A stretch of DNA of 38,376 bases from Erythrobacteraceae bacterium (GTDB taxonomy: Bacteria; Pseudomonadota; Alphaproteobacteria; Sphingomonadales; Sphingomonadaceae): contig PALE01000009.1 in the NCBI GenBank assembly GCA_002706445.1, positions 42,744-81,119 of the forward strand, read 5' to 3'. Both the position numbers and the translations under genes were made by a program. Positions within the stretch are counted from its first letter, which is position 1; each line of letters starts with the position of its first letter. Of the stretch, positions 7,797 to 15,186 are shown piece after piece. Under the pieces are notes generated by a model, which ran no database searches, was not told the DNA's origin, and saw only the letters and a list, made by a program, of their open reading frames with translations.

Positions 7797-9491
7797 TCAG
7801 GCGCTGCCCGTCAGCCGCAAGCGCCAGTATTCGGTGAAGAAAATGCCGTCGGGATCGCGTGCGGCGCGCAAAGTCATGAAATCATCGAAGCGCGGCAGGT
7901 TCGCCTGATAATAGGCTGCCCATTCGGCAAAATCGAAGCGGGGCACGAATTTGCCCCAGTGCAGGCGGAAGGGAATCCCGTTGTCGCGCAGCACCTTCCA
8001 ATATTGCTCGAAGAAGGCTTCGTCGGCGTTGGGAATGCCCTTGTTGTCGCGATACCAATAGACGTCGAGCCGCACTGTCCCGTCCTTATAGGCGTCGCTG
8101 CCATCGGTGTAGCCCGGATGCATCCACCCCTTCGAGGGCGGGCCGCCATAGACCTCGGTCGAGAAATATCCCGTCGCTGCATCACCGCCGTCTTCGAACA
8201 TCTTCTGATAGAGGTTCATCACCGTTTCGGCATGCTGGATCGGCACCCATATCTCGGTGAACTCGGTCCCGAGCAAGCCGTCGCTCACCGTGTTGTCCAT
8301 GCATAGCGAACGCCAGTACCAGTCGGAGAACTTCGTCTCTTCGCCCGGCTTGGTCATTGGCTGGAAGACCGGCAGCAGCCTGGCGAAGATATTGCGCATC
8401 AGCCCGTTGAAGAAAGCGAGCACGCTGCCAATCGCGAGCGCGATGATCCCGACCACGCAGCCCAGCAGGAAAGTGAGAAAGCGCGACAGCCCGCTGCCGC
8501 TGCCCTGGCTCAGGACGAAGCCGAGGTTCTCCAGATAGATGCCGACCTTTTGCCAGATCAGCTTGATGATCCGCACAGGACTGGTGTTGCCGACACTGAC
8601 GAAGATCAGCGCGCCGAGAAATTGCAGCGTCTGTCCGCCGAAGTCGGGGGTGAACTGCTGATAGGGGACAAGGTTCTCATTGCTCGCGGGAACGCGCTTC
8701 GCCTTCCACGTCTGGATGCGCTCCGCACCGTGCTGCGGCCACCAGACGATACGGGTGTAAGGCGTTTCTTCGAGATATTGCCTCAGGCCCGGCTGGCTCG
8801 CGCTGCCGGGGCCGAACAGGTCGACCGGCGCGTCGGCTCCGGTGATCGGGGTCGTCACCTCGGTGCCTTCGATGTTGTAAATCGGGATCAATTGCATGCG
8901 GATTTTCGTGACCACGCCGAGCAGGCCCATCGACGTGCCGAAAGCGTCGAATTGCGGGTGGCTCTGGTCGATCCATTCGGCATTGCCCATGCCGTCAACG
9001 ACACGGAAAGCGATCGCATTGGTCCAGCCGTAGCGGGTCGAACCGCCCGCAGAGCCGGTCGCGGTAAAGCCGGCGAGCGTCTGGTGCGTAATCCCGCCGA
9101 GCGTATCGACCGCCCAGCCACGCTCGAAAATCTGGTGCAGCAGGCTGTTCTCCAGCGTCGAGACACCGAAGGGGTCCTGCGGGTCCCAGCCCAGATTGAT
9201 GCCCGGCTCGACTTCGATCACGCCATTCGCCTCGTCCGCCCAGTGAAGCGCGCGCATCTTGTCGAACGCGATATTGATCTCGCGCGGCGGCGGCGTTTGT
9301 TCGAGCGTGCGGTTGGGCGGAGTGCCGGCGACAGGGTCGGTATAGATGCTCCACGCCACCGAATGGGTCGATCCGCGCGCGCGGAGTTGTTTCCCGTTTG
9401 CGCGCGCAAACGCGACGAGCGCGATCACCTCGGCTTCGGTGGCAGGATGGTAGAGACCGTCGGCCCCCGGCTCGATCACAGTGCTGGTCAT
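7797..9491 (-). CDS. FAD-linked oxidase, D-arabinono-1,4-lactone oxidase type, with hydrophobic insert
   Basis: A 564-residue flavoprotein of the vanillyl-alcohol-oxidase fold. The N-terminal FAD domain shows RARGSTHS (37-44), the pyrophosphate loop region, and the GGITHQTLAGFTATGSAGGSTRYG region (~132-155). The C-terminus HWGKFVPRF, then LPRFDDFMTLRAARDPDGIFF, matches the ALO/sugar-1,4-lactone oxidase cap. Such enzymes oxidise lactones or alditols, passing electrons to oxygen or a carrier. It is odd in carrying a strongly hydrophobic segment (about 338-363, FLLGCVVGIIALAIGSVLAF) between the two conserved halves, suggesting membrane attachment. There is no N-terminal signal peptide. The ATG at 9491 is preceded by GAGGGG. 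It is the first gene of the five-gene minus-strand run and diverges from the cytochrome operon across a 377-base gap. Confidence 0.85.
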   Translation of the reverse strand: MTSTVIEPGADGLYHPATEAEVIALVAFARANGKQLRARGSTHSVAWSIYTDPVAGTPPNRTLEQTPPPREINIAFDKMRALHWADEANGVIEVEPGINLGWDPQDPFGVSTLENSLLHQIFERGWAVDTLGGITHQTLAGFTATGSAGGSTRYGWTNAIAFRVVDGMGNAEWIDQSHPQFDAFGTSMGLLGVVTKIRMQLIPIYNIEGTEVTTPITGADAPVDLFGPGSASQPGLRQYLEETPYTRIVWWPQHGAERIQTWKAKRVPASNENLVPYQQFTPDFGGQTLQFLGALIFVSVGNTSPVRIIKLIWQKVGIYLENLGFVLSQGSGSGLSRFLTFLLGCVVGIIALAIGSVLAFFNGLMRNIFARLLPVFQPMTKPGEETKFSDWYWRSLCMDNTVSDGLLGTEFTEIWVPIQHAETVMNLYQKMFEDGGDAATGYFSTEVYGGPPSKGWMHPGYTDGSDAYKDGTVRLDVYWYRDNKGIPNADEAFFEQYWKVLRDNGIPFRLHWGKFVPRFDFAEWAAYYQANLPRFDDFMTLRAARDPDGIFFTEYWRLRLTGSA

Positions 9492-9497
9492 GATGTG

Positions 9498-9510
9498 TGT
9501 GCGCCCCTCA
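9498..9510. repeat. 13-base direct repeat, copy 1 (copy 2 at 9799-9811)
   Basis: TGTGCGCCCCTCA occurs identically at 9498-9510 and 9799-9811, near the two ends of the divergent gap. Copy 1 overlaps the ribosome-binding region of the minus-strand oxidase gene, and copy 2 lies about 60 bases ahead of the cytochrome operon start. It could be a shared regulatory element or chance in GC-rich DNA. Confidence 0.45.
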
Positions 9511-9774
9511 ATTTAACGCCGCATCATGCCAAGCTTGAAGGCCTTCGAAAAGTATCGAGCCGACCATTGCGCCGGTAACTGGCCGATCTTTCTGGCGCGA
9601 ATCGCCGGAAAATCATCGCATTGGGAGTTGCATCCACGGTTCAAGATTGAGACAAGGGCGGTGGATGGGAGGAAGAGTCGGGGGAGAAATATCCTTCGCA
9701 GACTTTCGACTTGGCGGGCCCATACAAGCGTTGAGGGTGTCTGGGCGCTAGTGGAAGCCCGGTCGCTTTCATCT

Positions 9775-9791
9775 TGCAGTGGCATACTGCA
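9775..9791. promoter_or_regulatory. Operator-like inverted repeat upstream of cytochrome operon
   Basis: TGCAGT-GGCAT-ACTGCA is a perfect 6-base inverted repeat with a 5-base spacer, centred about 85 bases ahead of the first cytochrome start codon. The size and symmetry suit a dimeric transcription factor such as a MarR-, GntR- or LysR-type protein. No matching regulator gene lies in the window, and I cannot place the promoter hexamers with confidence. Confidence 0.4.
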
Positions 9792-9868
9792 TTGGCATTG
9801 TGCGCCCCTCAGGGGTTGCGCGGAGCCGATAAAAAGGCAAAGTTAAGGCATCTCGTGGGGGGTATGAG

Positions 9869-11275
9869 ATGACAAGATCAGGGCCGAAATGGGGTTTGCT
9901 TAAGTCCCTCAGTCGCAATCGCGCGGGTTTGTTCCGCGTGTTTGCCGTTCTGGGACTTATCGCGAGCTATCCTGCGGCAACCGCAATCGGCAATGGAACT
10001 TTCGAAGGCGTGGCAAGCTGCGCAGGCTCGACCTGTCACGGCCGGGCCGAAGGCAATGGCGCGGTCGTCCGGCAGGACGAGATCGCGACTTGGCAGGAAC
10101 CGTCCTCCCCCAGCGGCGCGCACAGCCGTGCCTATGCCGTGCTCGAAGGGCAGCGTGGCCGGCAGATCATCGCAAGTCTTCAAGGCACTCCGGGCATTGG
10201 TCGCAGCGCGGCTGATTCTCCCGCGTGCCTCGGCTGTCATACGACCCCGACCCACGGCGCGCCGCGTGGCGCCCGTTTCCAGATAACCGACGGTGTCGGC
10301 TGCGAAAGCTGTCATGGTCCGGCAGGCGGTACGTGGCTTTCCAGCCACTATGCGCGTCCTGCGACGCGTGCCTCGAACGTTAATGACGGTCTGATGCCGC
10401 TCGAAAGCCCGCAGGTGCGCGCGAATGTCTGCCTCGATTGCCACTACGGCTCGTCGAAGCCGGGGCAGTTCGTGACTCACTCGATGATGGCAGCGGGCCA
10501 CCCGCGCGTCTCGTTCGAGCTCGATCTGTTCAGCGCGCTGCAACAGCACCACGACATCGACGCCGACTATACCCGCCGCAAGGGCAAGCCCAATGCGGTG
10601 CGCTTCTGGGCGGTCGGGCAGGCCGAAGCGGTCAAGCGTGCGACCAGCCTGTTCGCGCAGCCCAAGTTCGGCATGGAAGGCATCTTCCCGCAATATTACT
10701 TCCTCGATTGCCATTCCTGCCACCGCGAGATCCAGGATTCGAACCGGCGGCGACTGACCTTCGAGGAAAATCCCGGGCGCCCGATTCCCTTCGGCAATGC
10801 GCCGTTCAATGACGAGAACATCATCATGCTCTCGGCGGTGTCGAATGCGCTGGTTCCGGGGCAGGCCGACGATTTCAAGCGCGCCAGTCGCGCCTTCCAC
10901 CGCGCGATGGGCGGCGAGGGCGATCCGCGTGCCGCCGCAGTCGCGCTGTCGCAGCGGGCAGGGCAGCTGTCCAACTCGCTCAGCCAGCGGGCCTATATCG
11001 ATGCAGACGCATTCAAGGTGATCGGGATTATCGGCGACAATGCCACACGCCCGCGCTTCACCGATTATTCGGGCAGCGTGCAGGCGGTGATGGCGATCGA
11101 CACGCTGCTCAACGGGCTTGTCACCGATGGCCGTGTCACTCCGGGGGCGGCAGCGGGTATCCGTGCGAGCATCAACCGCGCCTATGCTGCGGTCGAAGAG
11201 CCCAATAAGTACAAGCCAGATGATTTCCGTGCCGCGCTCGCCTCTGCGGTCGCCGCCATTCGTAGGTTGCAATAG
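9869..11275 (+). CDS. Periplasmic multihaem cytochrome c, c554-like, five haem sites
   Basis: A 468-residue secreted cytochrome. A signal peptide ends near residue 39 (LFRVFAVLGLIASYPAATA). There are five haem-attachment motifs: an unusual CX4CH (Cys51 to His57, CAGSTCH) and four CxxCH at 120-124 (CLGCH), 145-149 (CESCH), 188-192 (CLDCH) and 281-285 (CHSCH). The spacing, and the MAAGHPRVSFELDL segment near 207-220, recall the cytochrome c554 / octahaem family; distal His residues are plentiful. No CxxCK or other catalytic-haem motif is present, so it looks like a carrier, not a nitrite or hydroxylamine enzyme. The C-terminal third lacks haems. It is the first gene of a tightly packed operon; the lipoprotein gene starts 3 bases after its stop. 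TGGGGGG precedes the ATG at 9869. Inferred role: periplasmic electron shuttle between the inner-membrane and outer-membrane decahaem proteins. Confidence 0.9.
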   Translation: MTRSGPKWGLLKSLSRNRAGLFRVFAVLGLIASYPAATAIGNGTFEGVASCAGSTCHGRAEGNGAVVRQDEIATWQEPSSPSGAHSRAYAVLEGQRGRQIIASLQGTPGIGRSAADSPACLGCHTTPTHGAPRGARFQITDGVGCESCHGPAGGTWLSSHYARPATRASNVNDGLMPLESPQVRANVCLDCHYGSSKPGQFVTHSMMAAGHPRVSFELDLFSALQQHHDIDADYTRRKGKPNAVRFWAVGQAEAVKRATSLFAQPKFGMEGIFPQYYFLDCHSCHREIQDSNRRRLTFEENPGRPIPFGNAPFNDENIIMLSAVSNALVPGQADDFKRASRAFHRAMGGEGDPRAAAVALSQRAGQLSNSLSQRAYIDADAFKVIGIIGDNATRPRFTDYSGSVQAVMAIDTLLNGLVTDGRVTPGAAAGIRASINRAYAAVEEPNKYKPDDFRAALASAVAAIRRLQ

Positions 11276-11277
11276 TT

Positions 11278-13233
11278 ATGCTGGGGGGATGGAAACGTCT
11301 GGCGGCCGCACCGGCCTTGGTTCTTGCGGCGTGCGGAGGCGGCGGTAGCCAGCCTTCGGGCGGCGGAACGGGCGGAGGCCCGACGCCGACGCCTTCGCCG
11401 ACACCGCCGCCGAGCGGACAGTTCTTCAACTTTCCGGCGGCCGAGAGCCTTTCGACTGCCGATGTGCAGACGGTCATCGCCCGCGCCGCGGCGCAGGCCA
11501 ATGCGATGGGCGTGCCTGCGCATATCGCCGTGGTGGACCGCGTCGGCAATGTGCTCGCCGTGTTCAAGATGCCGAACGCGCGCGACTTCGTGGCGATCCC
11601 CGATGCGCCCAACGGCCAGAATGTCGATATCCAGGGGCTCGACGTGCCCGCCGCCGGCTCTGCCATCGCCAAGGCGATCACGGGGGCCTATCTGTCGAGC
11701 GGGGGGAACGCCTTCTCGACCCGCGTGGCCTCGCAGATCGTGCAGGAGCATTTCCCACCCGCACCGACGACCGTGGGCCTTGAAAGCGGCCCGCTGTTCG
11801 GCGTGCAGTTCAGCCAGCTGCCGTGCTCGGACCTTTCCGCCCGCGCCAGCGACGGCATGATCGGGCCGCAGCGTTCGCCGCTCGGCCTTTCGGCTGACCC
11901 CGGCGGCTTCCCGCTTTACAAGAACGGTGTCGTCGTCGGCGGCATCGGCATTGCTGCGGACCCCGACTACACTTTCGCCCCCAACACGCTCGACGTCGAT
12001 GTCGATACCGACGAGATGATCGCGCTGGCAGGAACTGTCGGGTTCGAAGCGCCGATCGATATCCGCGCCGACCGCATATCGGCAGATGGCACGACCTTCC
12101 GCTATACCGATGCGACCTACAATGCGCTGGCCGATGTATCGGGGGCGAGCTTCACCGGAACCGCGGGCACTCTGATCGCGGTCAACGGCTACACCAACGC
12201 CGCGATCCGTCCCGGCACGGCTTACGGCACGGAGGCATCGGGGATCAGACAATCGACCGCGACCGAGTTCGCTCTGCGCGATGCCTTTGTCCTGTCCGAC
12301 GGGGCAGGGACCAACCGCTACCCGATCCGCGCAGGCACCGACGGGGCAGACGTTGGCACACCGATTAGCGCCGCCGAAGCGCAGGCCCTCCTCGAAGAAG
12401 CCTTTACGATCATGACCCGCGCCCGCGCGCAGATCAGAAAGCCGCTCGATAGCCGCGCGCAGGTGACGATCAGTATCGTCGACACGCGCGGGCAAATCCT
12501 CGGCATTGTCCGCTCGCCCGATGCGCCGATCTTCGGCACCGACGTGTCCTTGCAAAAGGCGCGCACCGCCAATTTCTTCTCTGCACCTTTCGCAGCGGCT
12601 GAATTGCAGGCGGCGCAAGGCGAAGTGCCGCAGTTCGTTTCGCGGGTTCGCACCTTCCTCAACGATCCGAACGCGCTGACCGGTAGCCACGCCTTTGCCG
12701 ACCGTTCGGGCGGCAATCTGTCGCGGCCTTACTTCCCCGATGGAGAAGTCGGCACGCCCAACGGCCCGCTGTCGCGCCCGATCGAGCAGTTCAACCCGTT
12801 CTCGACCGGTCTGCAATCGGCGCTGGTGCTGCAAAATCTCGCAGAACATCTCGGCTTCGTGCTCGATACGACGGGGACGGTTCCCGACACCGCGCGCGGC
12901 TGTACGACGCTGCCCAGCATCGCAGGGCAGGGGCCAAGGCTTGGCAATGGTATCCAGATCTTCCCCGGCTCGGTTCCGGTCTATCGCGGCAGCCAGTTGG
13001 TCGGCGGGATCGGCGTGTCGGGCGACGGTATCGATCAGGATGACATGATCAGCTTCCTCGGCCTGCACAATGCGGGCGTGCGCACGGGCACGATCAACAA
13101 CGCGCCCAATGATATTCGCGCCGACCGCATCGTGGTCAATGTGAACGGCAGGCAGGTGCGCTTGCGCTATATCAACTGCCCGTTTGCGCCTTTCCTCGAC
13201 GATCCGTCCCAGAACGTGTGCGAGGGTCTGTAG
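11278..13233 (+). CDS. Lipoprotein with two GlcG/HbpS-like (haem-binding) domains
   Basis: A 651-residue predicted lipoprotein. A lipobox (LVLAAC, Cys19) is followed by Gly, suggesting outer-membrane retention, and by a Gly/Pro/Thr-rich linker (20-47). Two copies of a GlcG/HbpS (DUF336-type) domain follow. The first starts around residue 58 (ADVQTVIARAAAQA, HIAVVDRVGNVLAVFKM) and includes PLYKNGVVVGGIGI. The second starts around 362 (SAAEAQALLEEAFTIM, TISIVDTRGQILGIVRS) and includes PVYRGSQLVGGIGVSGDG. HbpS proteins bind haem and sense redox stress, while GlcG is of unclear function. The paired domain on a lipid anchor, set between a multihaem cytochrome and a barrel protein, suggests a haem- or cofactor-binding accessory of the electron conduit. 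It starts 3 bases after the previous stop and ends 3 bases before the barrel gene. Confidence 0.85.
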   Translation: MLGGWKRLAAAPALVLAACGGGGSQPSGGGTGGGPTPTPSPTPPPSGQFFNFPAAESLSTADVQTVIARAAAQANAMGVPAHIAVVDRVGNVLAVFKMPNARDFVAIPDAPNGQNVDIQGLDVPAAGSAIAKAITGAYLSSGGNAFSTRVASQIVQEHFPPAPTTVGLESGPLFGVQFSQLPCSDLSARASDGMIGPQRSPLGLSADPGGFPLYKNGVVVGGIGIAADPDYTFAPNTLDVDVDTDEMIALAGTVGFEAPIDIRADRISADGTTFRYTDATYNALADVSGASFTGTAGTLIAVNGYTNAAIRPGTAYGTEASGIRQSTATEFALRDAFVLSDGAGTNRYPIRAGTDGADVGTPISAAEAQALLEEAFTIMTRARAQIRKPLDSRAQVTISIVDTRGQILGIVRSPDAPIFGTDVSLQKARTANFFSAPFAAAELQAAQGEVPQFVSRVRTFLNDPNALTGSHAFADRSGGNLSRPYFPDGEVGTPNGPLSRPIEQFNPFSTGLQSALVLQNLAEHLGFVLDTTGTVPDTARGCTTLPSIAGQGPRLGNGIQIFPGSVPVYRGSQLVGGIGVSGDGIDQDDMISFLGLHNAGVRTGTINNAPNDIRADRIVVNVNGRQVRLRYINCPFAPFLDDPSQNVCEGL

Positions 13234-13236
13234 GCT

Positions 13237-15186
13237 ATGGCCGGGTTCTCGCTCCTTCCTCTGGTGGTGCTTTCGCAGCCGATGCTGCAGGAAGAAATGC
13301 CAGCCCAGCCCGAGCCGCAACCGGCGGGCGGGCAGCAGACGAGCACGCAGCAAGAATGCGACCCCGAAACCCAGCCGCACAATCAGAGCGTCGCCGAATG
13401 CCAGCTCAACACCACCGCCAGGGAGGATGTCGAGGAGGTCGATAACCAGATTATCGAAGGCCGCGAGCGTCCCGGCTACAACGCCCCGCTGCCCGACCGG
13501 GTGGAGCAGGACAATCCCGGCGCGGTCCGCGCACCGCCGCCGCAGGCATTTTCGCCCGATCAGGTTCCGATCCCCGATCGCTGGCGGCTGATCGATGCGG
13601 TCACCGATATCGAAGGCAATCCGGTTATTCGCGAGAGCATTCTCGATCCCTATAACCAGAACACCTACAAGGGCGACCGTCCGATCAACCGCGAGAAGGT
13701 TCCGTGGTTGCCGATTACCGGCGACGACTGGTTCTTCGTTCTCAACGCGATCAGCGACACGGTTTACGAACCGCGCACCTTCCCGATTCCGGTCGGCATC
13801 CAGACGACGCAGGACCCCGACCGGCTTGACGTGTTCGGGAACGATTTCTCGACTGTACTGTCGCAGACTTTCATTGTCGGTGCGGCGCTACTCAAAGGGC
13901 AGACCGCTTATAAGCCGCCCAGCGTCGAATACCGTCTGACGCTGGCCTACAACCTCAACTATGTGGACGTGCCCGAGCGGCGCGTGCTGTTCGTCGAGCC
14001 GTCCAAGGGGACCGACCGTTTCGATCACTTCCTCGGCGTGCAGGAAGCTTTTGTTGATTACCACTTCGGCCAGTTCGACAATGACCGTTTCGACTTCTTC
14101 TCGGTTCGTGCCGGTATCCAGCCGTTCCAGTCCGATTTCCGCGGCTTCCTGTTCAACGACCAGCAGCTGGGCGTGCGCCTGTTCGGCAATCGCGACAACA
14201 ACCGTTTCCAGTTCAACCTCGCTGCGTTCTGGCGGCTGGAGAAAGACACCAACTCGGGCCTCAATTCGGTGGTGCAGAGCCCGCGCGACGATCTGGTGTT
14301 CATCGCCAATGTCTATCGTCAGGACTTCCTGATTCCGGCGCTCACCAGCCAGCTGACCTTCGCCTACAACCGCAACCGTGAAGGCGACGATATCGAGATT
14401 GACGACAACGGCTTCCCGGTCCGTCCGGCGCTGCTCGGCGATCTGCGTGGGCGCGATTACGATGTGTTCTATCTGGGCTACAACGCCGACGGGCGCATTG
14501 GCCGTATTAACATAACGGCGAGCGCCTATTGGGCCCTGGGCGAATATCGCAACAACTTCTTCACCGGCGAACCGACTGATATCAATGCGCAATTTGCCGC
14601 TGCCGAACTCAGCTACGACAGGGACTGGATGCGATTCCGCCTGTCGGGCCTGTATCAGAGCGGCGACAGCGACCCCTATGACAACACCATGGGCGGGTTC
14701 GATGCGATCTTCGAAAACCCCGTCTTTGCTGGCGCCGATACGTCCTACTGGATCCGCCAGACGATCCCCTTCGCAGGCGGCGGGCGCGTGGTCTCGGTCA
14801 ATGGCCGCAACGGCATCCTCAACTCGCTGCGTTCTTCGAAGGAACAGGGGCAGTCGAACTTCAACAACCCGGGCCTGTGGCTGGTCGGGGCAGGGGCCGA
14901 TTTCGACCTGACACCGGAAGTCCGCGTCAGCGCCAATGCCAACCATTTGTGGTTCGAGAATACGACCGTGCTCGAAAATCTGCGGGTCGAAGGATCGATC
15001 CCCAAGGACATCGGCTACGACCTTTCGGCCTCGGTGATCTGGCGTCCCAAAGCGAACCAGAACATCGTTTTCCGCCTCTCGGGCGCAACTCTGCTTTCGG
15101 GTGACGGGTTCAAGGACCTGTTCGACAATCTCGGCAACCAGGACGAGTTCTACTCGGTTCTCGCCAATGTGACATTGAGCTACTGA
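13237..15186 (+). CDS. Outer-membrane beta-barrel (porin-like) protein of the cytochrome operon
   Basis: A 649-residue protein with the alternating aromatic/polar strands of an outer-membrane barrel from about residue 190 on (VEYRLTLAYNLNYVDV, FDFFSVRAGIQPF, NRFQFNLAAFWRLE, ITASAYWALGEY, VFRLSGATLLSG). It ends on an aromatic residue (ANVTLSY), as barrel proteins do. The N-terminal ~150 residues are Pro/Gln-rich and contain a cysteine pair (Cys41, Cys55). The signal peptide is weak (MAGFSLLPLVVLSQPM, no basic start), so the exact start is less certain; GAGGG precedes the ATG. There is no haem motif. Its place directly before, and overlapping by one base (TGATG), the giant decahaem gene parallels porin-cytochrome conduits such as MtrAB, although I see no clear MtrB similarity. 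Inferred role: sheath that lets a multihaem protein pass electrons across the outer membrane. Confidence 0.82.
   Translation: MAGFSLLPLVVLSQPMLQEEMPAQPEPQPAGGQQTSTQQECDPETQPHNQSVAECQLNTTAREDVEEVDNQIIEGRERPGYNAPLPDRVEQDNPGAVRAPPPQAFSPDQVPIPDRWRLIDAVTDIEGNPVIRESILDPYNQNTYKGDRPINREKVPWLPITGDDWFFVLNAISDTVYEPRTFPIPVGIQTTQDPDRLDVFGNDFSTVLSQTFIVGAALLKGQTAYKPPSVEYRLTLAYNLNYVDVPERRVLFVEPSKGTDRFDHFLGVQEAFVDYHFGQFDNDRFDFFSVRAGIQPFQSDFRGFLFNDQQLGVRLFGNRDNNRFQFNLAAFWRLEKDTNSGLNSVVQSPRDDLVFIANVYRQDFLIPALTSQLTFAYNRNREGDDIEIDDNGFPVRPALLGDLRGRDYDVFYLGYNADGRIGRINITASAYWALGEYRNNFFTGEPTDINAQFAAAELSYDRDWMRFRLSGLYQSGDSDPYDNTMGGFDAIFENPVFAGADTSYWIRQTIPFAGGGRVVSVNGRNGILNSLRSSKEQGQSNFNNPGLWLVGAGADFDLTPEVRVSANANHLWFENTTVLENLRVEGSIPKDIGYDLSASVIWRPKANQNIVFRLSGATLLSGDGFKDLFDNLGNQDEFYSVLANVTLSY

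Larger units (their letters stand above)
9492..9868. other. 377-base divergent intergenic region
   Basis: This gap separates the minus-strand ALO-type oxidase gene from the plus-strand cytochrome operon and must hold promoters for both. I see an operator-like inverted repeat (9775-9791), a tandem GCATTG pair (9789-9800), a 13-base direct repeat whose copies lie at the two ends, and a small GC hairpin around CCCCTCAGGGG (9805-9815). An open frame of 106 codons (9526-9846) covers most of the gap, but has no ribosome site or recognisable protein features and is not called as a gene. Confidence 0.7.

Noticed and set aside
9526-9846. 106-codon open frame in the divergent gap
   Set aside because: No ribosome site, no recognisable domain, basic low-complexity composition, and it covers the region that must contain the promoters.
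9869-11275. Nitrite reductase (NrfA) or hydroxylamine oxidoreductase
   Set aside because: No CxxCK catalytic haem and too few haems; it is more like a c554-type carrier.
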